From: Pseudomonas sp. TH10
Lineage (GTDB): Bacteria; Pseudomonadota; Gammaproteobacteria; Pseudomonadales; Pseudomonadaceae
Direction of reading: 5' to 3'
Assembly (NCBI RefSeq): GCF_016651255.1
Contig: NZ_JAEKEG010000175.1
Coordinates: 1-55,935 of the forward strand
DNA length: 55,935 bases
The notes under the pieces were generated by a model. The model had not been told where the DNA came from and searched no databases. It was given only the letters and a program-made list of their open reading frames with translations. Made by a program: the position numbers and the translations under genes. Below are positions 47,222-55,732 of the stretch, piece by piece. Every line of letters begins with the position of its first letter. Positions within the stretch are counted from its first letter, which is position 1.

Positions 47222-48290
47222 TTACAGCTTGGCGTCGGCGGCCAGCTGTACATAGGTCGGGTCGAAACGCAGCTTGAGGTTGGCCTTGTCACCGCTGGTC
47301 ACGCCATTGGCGAAGGCCATGCCGACGGCGCTGGTGTCCTTGGCGCCTTCGCCGAGCAAGCCGTGCTGGAAGGAAAACTCAGCGACCTTGCGCATGGTTT
47401 CCGGCAGTTGTTTGCTGGTGGCAAAGTCGAGTGCTTCCCGGGGTGTGGCGAACAGTTTGGTGGTGTCCAGTTGCGCCTGGAAACCGGCCAGGTCAGTGCC
47501 GGACGATTTGGCCATATGTTCGAGCGCGGTTTTGCCTGCGGCGTTTTTCTGGTTCATCAACTCGACGACTTCGAACCAGGCGCCGGTCAGGGCCTTGCCC
47601 AGGGCCGGGTTGTCTTTGAGGGTGGCGCTGTTGACGACCATCATGTCCATGATTTCGCCGGGGATCTGGCTGGAGTTGAAGACCTCGCTCACGCCGGGTT
47701 TTGCCTTGATGTCCGAGAGCATCGGGTTCCAGGTGGTCACTGCATTGACTTGATCGGTGTTGAATGCGGCCGAGATGTCGGCGTCGGAGGTGTTGACCAC
47801 TTTCAGGTCCTTCTCGGTGAGGTCCACCGAGTCCAGCGCGCGGGCCAGCAGGTAGTGGGATACCGACAGCTCTACCAGGTTGACGTCCATGCCCTTGAGG
47901 TCGGAAACTTTCTTGCCATCGCCCTTGAGCACGATGCCGTCGTTGCCGTTGGAGAAGTCGCTGACGATCAGCGCGGTGCTGTCGACGCCGCCGGCTGCCG
48001 GGATGGTCAGCGCGTCCATGTTGGTCATGGTGCAGCCGTCGAACTGGCCGGCGGTGTATTGGTTGATGGATTCGACGTAGTCGTTGAGCTGTACCACATC
48101 GATCTTGATGCCGTACTTTTTCGCCCATTTATCGACGATGCCCTGGCTGCCTGCGTATTCCCAGGGCATCCAGCCGGCGTAGATGGTCCAGCAGACGCTG
48201 AAGTGGTCTTTTTGCGCGGCCTGGGAAGAGAAACTTCACGATGGCTGCGAAGGCAGCGGCGAACAGAACGGGTAAACGAGGCTGGGACAT
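47222..48290 (-). CDS. ABC transporter substrate-binding protein, guanidine uptake, frameshifted near the N-terminus
   Basis: This is a periplasmic binding protein of the NMT1/NitT class, 355 residues after correction. A signal peptide (MSQPRLPVLFAAAFAAIVKF) is followed by AAQKDHFSVCWTIYAGWMPW after removing one extra base in 48222-48237. The frame then continues with EYAGSQGIVDKWAKKYGIKI and IPGEIMDMMVVNSATLKDNP to the stop. The CWTIYAGWMPWEY motif is typical of the binding proteins in urea-carboxylase/guanidine operons. ATG 48290 is the first gene after the riboswitch, about 55 bases downstream. Confidence 0.82.
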
Positions 48291-48344
48291 GGTGGTTCTC
48301 CAGTTGATCATGGGCGGACAGGAGGCAACGCGGCACCGCGAACG

Positions 48345-48446
48345 GTGGCTTGTCTCCCGGGCTTTTGTCCCGCCGTGTAACCTCAACTGGAGGTCGCCAA
48401 CTCTCGGACCAGCCACTCGCCTTAGCGAGCCGGAACCCTAGTCAGC
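48345..48446 (-). ncRNA. guanidine-I riboswitch (ykkC/yxkD leader)
   Basis: Read on the minus strand the conserved blocks occur in order. They are CTAGGGTTCCG (48441-48431), TGGCTGGTCCGAGAGTTGGC, then ACACGGCGGGACAAAAGCCC and GGGAGAC, closing near 48350. This is the guanidine-I aptamer. I see no strong terminator hairpin between it and the start codon, so control may be translational or through a weaker structure. It precedes the guanidine importer gene. Confidence 0.94.
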
Positions 48447-48500
48447 CATTGCAAATTGTGGTGCCGCGAACCTGTGATGACTCCTGCACGAGGTTGTTAA

Positions 48501-48516
48501 AGCGAGAGCCGTGCCA
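48501..48516 (-). promoter_or_regulatory. candidate sigma-54 promoter for the guanidine operon
   Basis: The minus strand reads TGGCACGGCTCTCGCT. The -24 part TGGCACG is exact, and the -12 part TCGCT differs from TTGCW by one base, at the correct four-base spacing. Transcription would start near 48489, about 43 bases before the riboswitch. Sigma-54 control fits nitrogen assimilation. The remaining sequence up to 48800 shows no gene. Confidence 0.6.
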
Positions 48517-48800
48517 AGTCGGCCCGACCGCTCTGGGCCGGGGTTCTGCCGGATTTCATGCAGGGGAGGGGATAGGTGTGCGCATTGTGATGGTGCGGCG
48601 GTGCACTGCAATGGATCGTGGTGGTGCCGGTTAAAGGGCAGGAGATAGATGAAGAACCTTTCATCGGCGAGATGTTTCAACGTATTGCAAGACCGCACCA
48701 GATTCCGGAATCGATGTCTGATCTATCGACAGTCACCGAATAATTGACTGTCGCCTGCCAGCGTCGCTGGTGTGGCTCACTCGCGGTCCAGGAGGCCGCC

Positions 48801-49244
48801 ATGCTCTCTCGAATAAAACTGCGAATTCTTCTGATTGCTGCGTTGGGATTATCAGTGGGCGCCTGCGTGCCCTATTCCGATGGAGGAGGCAGCTATTACA
48901 GTTCCGAGGTCTATACCTCGCCCGCGCCTGCCTACTATTCCGGCGGCACTTACTACTCGGGAGGCGGCGGTTATTACACCCAGCCGCGCCGCTACTACGC
49001 ACCGCCTGCGCGGTATTATCAGCCGACTCCGCGGCATTATTACCAGCCACGGGTCTACCAGCCGGCACCGCGTTATTACCACTCATCACCACGGGCCGAT
49101 TATCGGGCTCAGCAGCGGCACGGCTGGGATGGATCTAATCGTGGCGGCGGCAACAATGACTATCGCGGAGGCGGACGCCACGGTGGGCGTGGCGACCATA
49201 ATGGTCGCGGTGATCACGATGGCCGGGGTGGCCGCAACCGCTGA
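48801..49244 (+). CDS. Tyr/Pro/Gly-rich low-complexity lipoprotein
   Basis: This is a 147-residue exported protein. The signal peptide RIKLRILLIAALGLSVGAC has a lipobox (SVGAC). The mature part is low complexity. About 35-100 has repeated RYY, PRYY and TYYS units (YYAPPARYYQPTPRHYYQPR), and the C-terminal third is Gly/Asp/His/Arg-rich with repeated GRGDH. ATG 48801 has AGGAGG six to eleven bases upstream. No catalytic domain is visible. It may be a surface or matrix-type lipoprotein; the function is unknown. Confidence 0.75.
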   Translation: MLSRIKLRILLIAALGLSVGACVPYSDGGGSYYSSEVYTSPAPAYYSGGTYYSGGGGYYTQPRRYYAPPARYYQPTPRHYYQPRVYQPAPRYYHSSPRADYRAQQRHGWDGSNRGGGNNDYRGGGRHGGRGDHNGRGDHDGRGGRNR

Positions 49245-49260
49245 AGCCGCTGAAACCGTG

Positions 49261-49376
49261 TAGGAGCGAATTGCCGGCGACGGATTGCCGGCCATCTACG
49301 ATGTATCTGATACATCGCGCCCTACGGGTTAAACAGGCATACCAGCGTTGCTGGCATCGCCAGCAAGCCGGCTCCT
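49261..49376. repeat. REP-like palindrome cluster between the lipoprotein and hydratase genes
   Basis: TAGGAGCGAATTGCCGGCGA, a CGATGTATC/GATACATCG hairpin (49299-49317) and GCCAGCAAGCCGGCTCCTGC lie in sequence. They form a degenerate REP-type inverted structure that covers the gap between converging genes. Confidence 0.55.
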
Positions 49377-49386
49377 GCAATTGTTT

Positions 49387-50499
49387 TCAGTACGCCGAGA
49401 GATCCGCCAGCGGATGGCGCCCTTCCCAAACCTTCTGGAAATGCGCATCGACTACCGCCTCCGGCACATGATTGACATCAGGCCAGTGCCAATGCGGCTT
49501 CTGGTCCTTGTCGATCAATCGTGCCCGCACCCCCTCACTGAACTCCGGGTGTCGGCAGCAGTTGAGGCTCAGGGTGTATTCCATCTGAAAGACTTCGGCC
49601 AATGACATATGCCGCGCGCGGGCAATCTGTTCCCACACCAGGTGCGCAGTCAGTGGTGAGCCTTCGCTCATGGTCTTAGCCGCGCGTGCGATTAAAGGAT
49701 CGCTGCTGTCACGCTGCAGGCTGATGGCTTTCCAGGCGCAGGTCACGTCGCTGACATCCAGTAACTCATCGATCAACTGACGGCGTGGCAACCATTGCGC
49801 TTCGGGCATCTGCGCCACGGCTTCTTGCTGCAGCGCCTTGAGCAGGCTGTTGAGTTGCATGTCGGTCTGTTCCTGCCAGTTCAACTGCAACAGGCCTTCC
49901 AGTAACGCTTCCTGTTGCTCATCGAGCAGGAAGCGGTCAGCCAGGTCGAGGTCGATCGCATCGCGAGCATTCATGTGCGCGCCTGTCAGCCCTAGAAACA
50001 GGCCGAGCTTGCCCGGCAGGCGCGACAGGAACCAGCTGGCGCCAACGTCCGGATACAGGCCGATGCTGATTTCCGGCATTGCCAGGCGGCTGCTCGGCGT
50101 AACAATGCGCAGGCTTGCGCCTTGCAACAGGCCCATGCCACCACCGAGCACGTAACCATGGCCCCAGCAGATCAGTGGCTTGGGATAAGTATGCAGGTTG
50201 AAATCGAGGCGATATTCCGCCGCGAAAAAATGCGCGGCCAGGGGCGGTACTTCGCCCGGGTGTTCACGACAGGCGTCGACCAGACTGCGCACTTCGCCAC
50301 CCGCGCAGAAGGCTTTGGCGCCGTTACCGCGCAGCAATACGCAGACGATTTGTGGATCCTTGGCCCAGGCATTCAATTTGTCGCCGAGGGCGTTGATCAT
50401 CGGCAGGGACAGCGCATTCAGCGACTTTTCAGCATCCAGGCTGGCGACACCGATGCGGGCGCCGTCGGTGCCGGTGAGTTCTTCGAAGTGCAGATTCAT
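49387..50499 (-). CDS. 3-hydroxyisobutyryl-CoA hydrolase / enoyl-CoA hydratase-family protein
   Basis: This is a 370-residue crotonase-fold protein of the HIBCH type, an enzyme of valine breakdown. The CoA pocket is KAFCAGGEVRSLVDACREHP near 65. The oxyanion hole is WGHGYVLGGGMGLLQGASLR near 110. The acidic site is in MPEISIGLYPDVGASWFLSR. The C-terminal extension with SEGVRARLIDKDQKPHW is typical of HIBCH and longer than in simple enoyl-CoA hydratases. It is divergent from ung across 132 bases. Confidence 0.88.
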   Translation of the reverse strand: MNLHFEELTGTDGARIGVASLDAEKSLNALSLPMINALGDKLNAWAKDPQIVCVLLRGNGAKAFCAGGEVRSLVDACREHPGEVPPLAAHFFAAEYRLDFNLHTYPKPLICWGHGYVLGGGMGLLQGASLRIVTPSSRLAMPEISIGLYPDVGASWFLSRLPGKLGLFLGLTGAHMNARDAIDLDLADRFLLDEQQEALLEGLLQLNWQEQTDMQLNSLLKALQQEAVAQMPEAQWLPRRQLIDELLDVSDVTCAWKAISLQRDSSDPLIARAAKTMSEGSPLTAHLVWEQIARARHMSLAEVFQMEYTLSLNCCRHPEFSEGVRARLIDKDQKPHWHWPDVNHVPEAVVDAHFQKVWEGRHPLADLSAY

Positions 50500-50631
50500 C
50501 GTGACCTCGATCGGGAATTTGAGCGTTCAGTATGATCGCTGTATGGGAAAGTGCCGGATCTGCGTCAGATCAATTGACAAGCGTGGTCGGCTTTCCTAGG
50601 GTTCGCCCCATTGTTTTTGCCGGGTATGACC

Positions 50632-51324
50632 ATGACTGCTGACGACCGTATCAAACTCGAACCGAGCTGGAAGGAGGCACTGCGTGCTGAATTCGACCAG
50701 CCTTACATGGCAGAGTTGCGCCAGTTTCTGCAGCAGGAGCGCGCAGCCGGCAAGGAAATCTATCCGCCGGGACCGATGATTTTCAATGCTCTGAACTCGA
50801 CGCCGCTGGAAAAAGTGAAAGTGGTGATCCTCGGCCAGGACCCGTACCACGGCCCGGGACAGGCGCATGGCTTGTGCTTTTCGGTGCAACCGGGCGTGCC
50901 GGCACCGCCGTCGCTGGTCAACATCTATAAAGAGTTGAAGCGCGACCTCAACATCGACATTCCCAACCATGGCTACTTGCAGAGCTGGGCCGATCAGGGG
51001 GTTTTGATGATCAACACCACCATGACCGTCGAGCGCGCCAACGCCAATGCGCATAAAGACAAAGGTTGGCAGTTTTTCACCGATCGGATCATTGAACTGG
51101 TCAGCGAGCGCCAGCCGCATCTGGTGTTCATGCTCTGGGGCGCGCATGCGCAGAGCAAGCAGAAGCTCATCGATGCGACCAAGCATCTGGTGCTGACATC
51201 GGTGCATCCGTCGCCGTTGTCGGCGTATCGCGGCTTTTTGGGTTGTGGGCACTTCAGCCGCACCAACAAGTTTCTCGAGCAGAATGGCGAGACGCCGATC
51301 GAATGGCGTTTGCCGCCGGTCTAA
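50632..51324 (+). CDS. ung: uracil-DNA glycosylase
   Basis: This is a 230-residue family 1 UDG, which excises uracil from DNA. The catalytic Asp is in [20 protein letters not shown] near 62. The uracil pocket is around AHGLCFSVQ, and the minor-groove loop [20 protein letters not shown] holds the active His. ATG 50632 ([13 protein letters not shown]) is the usual start; 50626 is also open. The stop overlaps the convergent AbrB-type gene by four bases. Confidence 0.95.
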   Translation: MTADDRIKLEPSWKEALRAEFDQPYMAELRQFLQQERAAGKEIYPPGPMIFNALNSTPLEKVKVVILGQDPYHGPGQAHGLCFSVQPGVPAPPSLVNIYKELKRDLNIDIPNHGYLQSWADQGVLMINTTMTVERANANAHKDKGWQFFTDRIIELVSERQPHLVFMLWGAHAQSKQKLIDATKHLVLTSVHPSPLSAYRGFLGCGHFSRTNKFLEQNGETPIEWRLPPV

Positions 51325-52354
51325 TCCGGAGTGCGATTCCAGTACTTGAACAATGGCTCTGCCAGAAACAGCACAAACAACAACCGCATCACCTGCATCG
51401 CCGTTACCAGTGGCACCGACAGCTGCAGGGTCTCGGCGGTCAGGCTCATCTCGGCGATCCCGCCGGGCATCATCCCGAGGGTCAGCGAACGCAAGTCCAG
51501 ATGGGTCACGGCACTTAACGCCAGTGCTGCCAGTGTCGCGATCAGCATGGTCAGCACGGTGGCTATCAAGGTGCGGCCCATGAAAGAAGGTGCCCGGCGG
51601 AAAAACTGCCGGTTGAAGTGGCAGCCCAATCCGCTGCCGATCAGCCATTGGCCGATCTGACTGCCACCATCGGGTAAACCGATGTGCAGATCCCAGCCAA
51701 TGCTCACTGCCGCACTCACCAGCAACGGCCCGAACAGCCACGGGTTGGGTTGGCGCAGAAACTCCCAGACCCAGGCGGCCAAGGCGCCTGCCGGAAAGAG
51801 CAGGGCCAGCCACCACCAGCTGACAGCCGCCGGATGGAAAACCGGTGCGCCGTCACCCAGCAGGTACTTGAATGCCGCGGGTACACACAGCACCACCACC
51901 AGCACGCGTAGACTCTGCCCGGCAGCGACACGGCTCGATACCGCGCCATTGCGCGCACCGAGGTTGACCATTTCGCCGGAGCCGCCGGGCATGCTGGAAA
52001 AGAACGCGGTGGCGCGATCTTCGCCCGTCCGGCGCATCAGCCAGACGCCGACCACGGCGGACAGACTGGTGACCAGTGCGCCAAAGAAATCAGGCCGAAG
52101 TGGCTCAGCACCTGCTCCATCACCCCCGGGGTGAAATGCAGGCCGATGCCGATGCCGACAATCCACTGGCCGCACTTGCGGCCGCCAGGGATTTCCGTGA
52201 GCTGCCACGGCGTCAGGCAGCGCACGAGGATGATCGCCAGCAACGAGCCGACCATCCACGGCAGTGGCCAGCCGATCTGGCTGGCGAGGAAACCGCCGAG
52301 CAGACCGACCAGCGGGGTTCCCCACCAGGATTTAAGTGAGGCGCGATCAAACAT
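51321..52354 (-). CDS. AbrB-family membrane protein, frameshifted
   Basis: This is a 344-residue (corrected) integral membrane protein with about ten TM helices and two AbrB repeats. N-terminal sequence: [40 protein letters not shown]. Later [20 protein letters not shown] and [20 protein letters not shown], with the typical MPGGxxEM motif twice. One T is missing in the run at 52087-52089 (SHFGLI then [10 protein letters not shown]). It overlaps the tctA stop by eight bases, so it belongs to the tct operon, but its transport role is unknown. Confidence 0.78.
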
Positions 52355-53860
52355 CGGCAAGGGCGCGACGCGCGACCGAACGTTTGCGCCAGATGCGGAT
52401 CAGCGGGAAGACCAGCATCAGCGCGGTCAGCACCCAGACACCGAAGGTGATCGGGCTCGACCAGAGGATTTCCAGCGCACCGTTGGAAATCGACAGCGCA
52501 CGACGCAGGTTCTGCTCCATCAGACCGCCGAGGATGAAGCCCAGCAATACCGGTGACAACGGGAAGTCGAGCTTGCGCAGGATGTAACCGAAGATGCCGA
52601 TGCCGACCATCAGGAACAGGTCGAAGGTGGTGGCATGCACTGCGTAGACGCCGATCCCGGTAATGATTGCGATCACCGGCACCAGTGCCCAGTTCGGCAC
52701 AGCGAGGATGCGCGTAAAGATGCGGATCATCGGGATGTTGAGGATGACCAGCATGATGTTGGCGATGAACAACGAGGCGATCAGGCCCCAGACAATGTCC
52801 GGTTGTTGCTGGAACAGCAGCGGGCCCGGGGTGATGTTGTACAGCGACAGCGCGCCGATCATCACCGCCGTGGTGCCCGAACCTGGAACGCCCAGCGTCA
52901 GCATGGGCACCAGCGCGCCACAGGCCGAAGCACCGATAGCGGTTTCCGGCGCCGCGAGGCCACGGGCATCACCTTCACCGAATTTGCCACCGGCACCGGC
53001 GATGCGTTTTTCGGTCATGTAGGCCACGGCGCTGGCCAGCGTTGCGCCGGCACCCGGCAACACGCCCATGATAAAACCGAGCAGGCCGCAACGGATGTTC
53101 ACCACAAACACCGAAGACGCTTCCTTGAAGTTGAACATCATCCGGCCCGTGGCTTTCACCGCTTCCTGGCCGTGGTGGGTTTTCTCCAGCAGCAACAGGA
53201 TCTCGCTGACCGAGAACAGCCCCAGCACCAGCACGACAAATTGAATGCCGTCGGTGAGATGAATGTTGTCGCCGGTAAACCGATAGACGCCACTGTTGGC
53301 GTCGATGCCGACAGTGGACAGGAACAGACCGATCAGCGCCGCGATAAACGTCTTCAACGGCCGATCACCGGCCATGCCGCCAAGACAGACAATCGCGAAA
53401 ACCATCAACACAAAGTATTCCGCCGGGCCAAAGGCAATCGCCCACTTCGCCAGCAGCGGGGCGAACAGCACCATGCCGCAAGTGGCGATAAACGCGCCAA
53501 TGAACGAACTCCACGCCGACAACGACAGCGCCACACCGGCCATGCCCTTGCGCGCCATCGGGTAACCGTCGAGGGTGGTCATCACGGTGGAGGCTTCCCC
53601 GGAATGTTCAGCAGGATCGAGCTGATCCGGCCGCCGTATTCGCAACCCAGGTATACCGCCGCGAGCAGGATCAGCGCCGACTCTGGTGGCAGGCCGAGGG
53701 CGAACGCGATCGGGATCAGCAAGGCCACGCCGTTGATCGGACCGAGGCCCGGCAACAGCCCGACAACGGTGCCGATCAGCGTGCCGCACAGCGCAGTCAC
53801 CAGGTTGTAGGGGCTCAGCGCGACGCCGAAGCCCTGGCCCAAATAGCCAAGAGTATCCAT
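52347..53860 (-). CDS. tctA: tripartite tricarboxylate transporter large permease, frameshifted
   Basis: This is a 504-residue (corrected) TctA permease with about 12 TM helices. The N-terminus is MDTLGYLGQGFGVALSPYNL, then GLLPGLGPINGVALLIPIAF and a second motif MGVLPGAGATLASAVAYMTE. A single base is missing in the C run at 53597-53600 after SSILLNIPG; restoring it gives EASTVMTTLDGYPMARKGMA. It starts one base after the tctB stop. It works with TctB and the TctC binding protein to take up citrate and other tricarboxylates. Confidence 0.88.
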
Positions 53861-53861
53861 A

Positions 53862-54320
53862 TCAGTTCTCCAGAGCGTCGAGCAGGCCAAGGGGCAGCGG
53901 AACGTCCATCACACGGTCGAACAAGAGGTACAGACCGATGGCCATCAGCGTGGTCACCACGATGCTCGGCAGCCAGCGGCCGCCATACAGACGCGCCATC
54001 GGTATGCCGGTGACGATGCTGGCGACGATGAAACCCAGCGGCTCGAAGGTGCCGGCGAACACCAGCAACAGCACCACGCAGATGCCGATTTTGCTCAGGG
54101 TTTCGCGATCCAGTGGCGGCTCGTCTTCGCTGTGCTTGATCGGCGCCGGACGGAACACCATGTACAGCAGCGCTGTGCCCATCAGAGCGAGCATCAGCAG
54201 AGGGAAGGCGCGCGGGCCAACCGGTTCGTAGGAAAAAGCCGCTTGATACGGCCACGCCATCAGTGCCAGGCCGACACAGACCAGTAACAGCACCGAGGCG
54301 AAAATGCGTTGAATAAGCAT
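53862..54320 (-). CDS. tctB: tripartite tricarboxylate transporter small permease
   Basis: This is a 152-residue TctB with four TM helices. MLIQRIFASVLLLVCVGLAL is helix 1, and LSKIGICVVLLLVFAGTFEP is helix 3. ATG 54320 is used; an in-frame extension to 54347 runs into the preceding hairpin. It lies between tctC (57 bases upstream) and tctA (1 base). Confidence 0.88.
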   Translation of the reverse strand: MLIQRIFASVLLLVCVGLALMAWPYQAAFSYEPVGPRAFPLLMLALMGTALLYMVFRPAPIKHSEDEPPLDRETLSKIGICVVLLLVFAGTFEPLGFIVASIVTGIPMARLYGGRWLPSIVVTTLMAIGLYLLFDRVMDVPLPLGLLDALEN

Positions 54321-54332
54321 GGGAGCTCCTGT

Positions 54333-54360
54333 GCTGCGTTCCCGCAATCGGGAACGCAGC
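54333..54360 (-). promoter_or_regulatory. intercistronic hairpin between tctC and tctB
   Basis: There is a perfect 12-base stem, GCTGCGTTCCCG (54333-54344) and CGGGAACGCAGC (54349-54360), with a CAAT loop and no U run. It may protect the tctC message and raise binding-protein levels over the permeases. Confidence 0.65.
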
Positions 54361-54376
54361 CGCTAGACAGAGACGA

Positions 54377-55354
54377 TCACTGGATCAGGCCGAACTCTTT
54401 GGCCAGCACTTTGTAGTCCGCGACCTGCTTCTTCACGTAGGTGTCGAGTTCCGGGCCGGTCATGGCGAACGGGAACAGTTCACGCTGATCGCGCAGCTTG
54501 GCGAACTCGTCGGAGGCCAGCAGTTTGTCGAAGGCGTCTTTCCACCAGGCGTAATCTTCGTCGCTGACTTTTGGCCCGAGATAGAAACCGCGCACCACCG
54601 GCCAGACGATGTCGTAGCCTTGCTCCTTGGCGGTCGGGATGTCTTTCATTTCCGGCTCGTCGAGACGTTTGTCGGCGAACACCGCGAGCAGACGCATGTC
54701 GCCGCTCTGGATGTGCGGCATGGAGTCGGAGATGTCGGTGCTGCCGACCTGAATGTGGCCACCCAGCAATGCCGTGGCGATTTCACCGCCACCTTCGAGT
54801 GCCACGTAACGCAGGTCGCGCGGGTTGATCCCGGCGGCCTTGGCAATCAGCGCGGTCTGCATCCAGTCCTGGCTGCCGACGGTGCCGCCGGAGCCGATCA
54901 CTACCTTGCTCGGGTCTTTCTTCAGCGCCTGGACCAGATCGTCGAGGGTCTTGTAGGGCGAATCGCTTTTCACCGCGATGGCGCCATAGCTGGTACCGAC
55001 CGCCGCCAGCCAGCGCACCGCGTTCTCGTCGAAACGACCAAACTTGCCCTGGGCCAGGTTCAGCAGGGAACCGCTTGACCACGCCACCAGCGTGCCGGCA
55101 TCGGCCGGGCGCTGGGCAACCACCGCGTTGTAGGCCACGGCACCGACACCGCCGGGCATGTAGGTCACGCGCATCGGTTTACTCAGCAGCTTCTCGTTGA
55201 CCAGCGCGCTTTGCGCCAGTTTGCAGGTCAGGTCAAAACCACCGCCGGGCGAGGCCGGGGCGATGCACTCCGGGCGTTTCGGTTCGGCCATGAGTTGGCC
55301 AGCGAAGAGCATGCAGCTGGCGGCGAGGGCGAAACGGCGCAGTGATCGATTCAT
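54377..55354 (-). CDS. tctC: tripartite tricarboxylate transporter substrate-binding protein
   Basis: This is a 325-residue TctC/Bug-type periplasmic receptor. The signal peptide MNRSLRRFALAASCMLFAGQ ends at LMA-EPKRP. Ligand-loop sequence IAPASPGGGFDLTCKLAQSA is followed by MPGGVGAVAYNAVVAQRPAD. A mid-protein IGSGGTVGSQDWMQTALIAK stretch is typical. ATG 55354 is preferred to 55402 because the signal peptide starts there, with GGAGA just upstream. It is first in the operon and divergent from tctD. Confidence 0.92.
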   Translation of the reverse strand: MNRSLRRFALAASCMLFAGQLMAEPKRPECIAPASPGGGFDLTCKLAQSALVNEKLLSKPMRVTYMPGGVGAVAYNAVVAQRPADAGTLVAWSSGSLLNLAQGKFGRFDENAVRWLAAVGTSYGAIAVKSDSPYKTLDDLVQALKKDPSKVVIGSGGTVGSQDWMQTALIAKAAGINPRDLRYVALEGGGEIATALLGGHIQVGSTDISDSMPHIQSGDMRLLAVFADKRLDEPEMKDIPTAKEQGYDIVWPVVRGFYLGPKVSDEDYAWWKDAFDKLLASDEFAKLRDQRELFPFAMTGPELDTYVKKQVADYKVLAKEFGLIQ

Positions 55355-55370
55355 GGTGTCTCCAGGGGAG

Positions 55371-55378
55371 TTATTGTT
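55371..55378 (-). promoter_or_regulatory. candidate Crc/Hfq (CA) motif in the tctC leader
   Basis: The minus strand reads AACAATAA, an exact AANAANAA motif, 17 to 24 bases before the tctC start and just ahead of GGAGA. This is the position at which Hfq/Crc blocks translation of secondary-carbon genes in Pseudomonas. Confidence 0.5.
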
Positions 55379-55611
55379 TTTGGAATGATTCAGGCGAAGC
55401 AATTTCGCACCATGCCAATGGCGTCGATAAGCGTTGGGGAGCGGAAGATGGGCGAGACAGGTCAGCCTGGCGGCGTGTGGACGGCATGGTGCAGTACCTC
55501 GTTTATTGTTCTTATTGGCGAAAACGCTTCAAAGGCGTTTTTCGGGAGCTACATTTCAAAGCAAGGGGTGATGGCTTGCAGTCGAAACCGTCCGTCGGCC
55601 GACTGTAACGG

Positions 55612-55633
55612 GCCAACCTTTCGCCAACCTTTC
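55612..55633 (+). promoter_or_regulatory. 11-base tandem direct repeat, candidate TctD-binding site
   Basis: GCCAACCTTTC occurs twice back to back (55612-55622, 55623-55633). Direct repeats spaced 11 bases are the usual target form for OmpR/PhoB-family regulators, and TctD is one. The site lies 100 bases before tctD and 258 bases before tctC. The 378-base gap also has an AAAACGC/GCGTTTT hairpin at 55521-55541. Confidence 0.5.
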
Positions 55634-55732
55634 AGCGTGCTTTCACGGTTTTGCTGCTTCACAGCGCCGGATCGGGCTGTAAACTTCGCGCCAAAGAATG
55701 GCGTCGACCATCCCTGAATGAGGTAAAGATCC

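Noticed and set aside
48560..48620. NtrC enhancer upstream of the guanidine operon
   Set aside because: GCGC/GGTGC and GCACTGC/GGTGGTGC pairs are present but half-site spacing does not fit the 18-base consensus.
50596..51816. Open frame of about 400 codons opposite ung
   Set aside because: It covers ung and part of the AbrB gene in antisense and has no family features; ung motifs are unmistakable.
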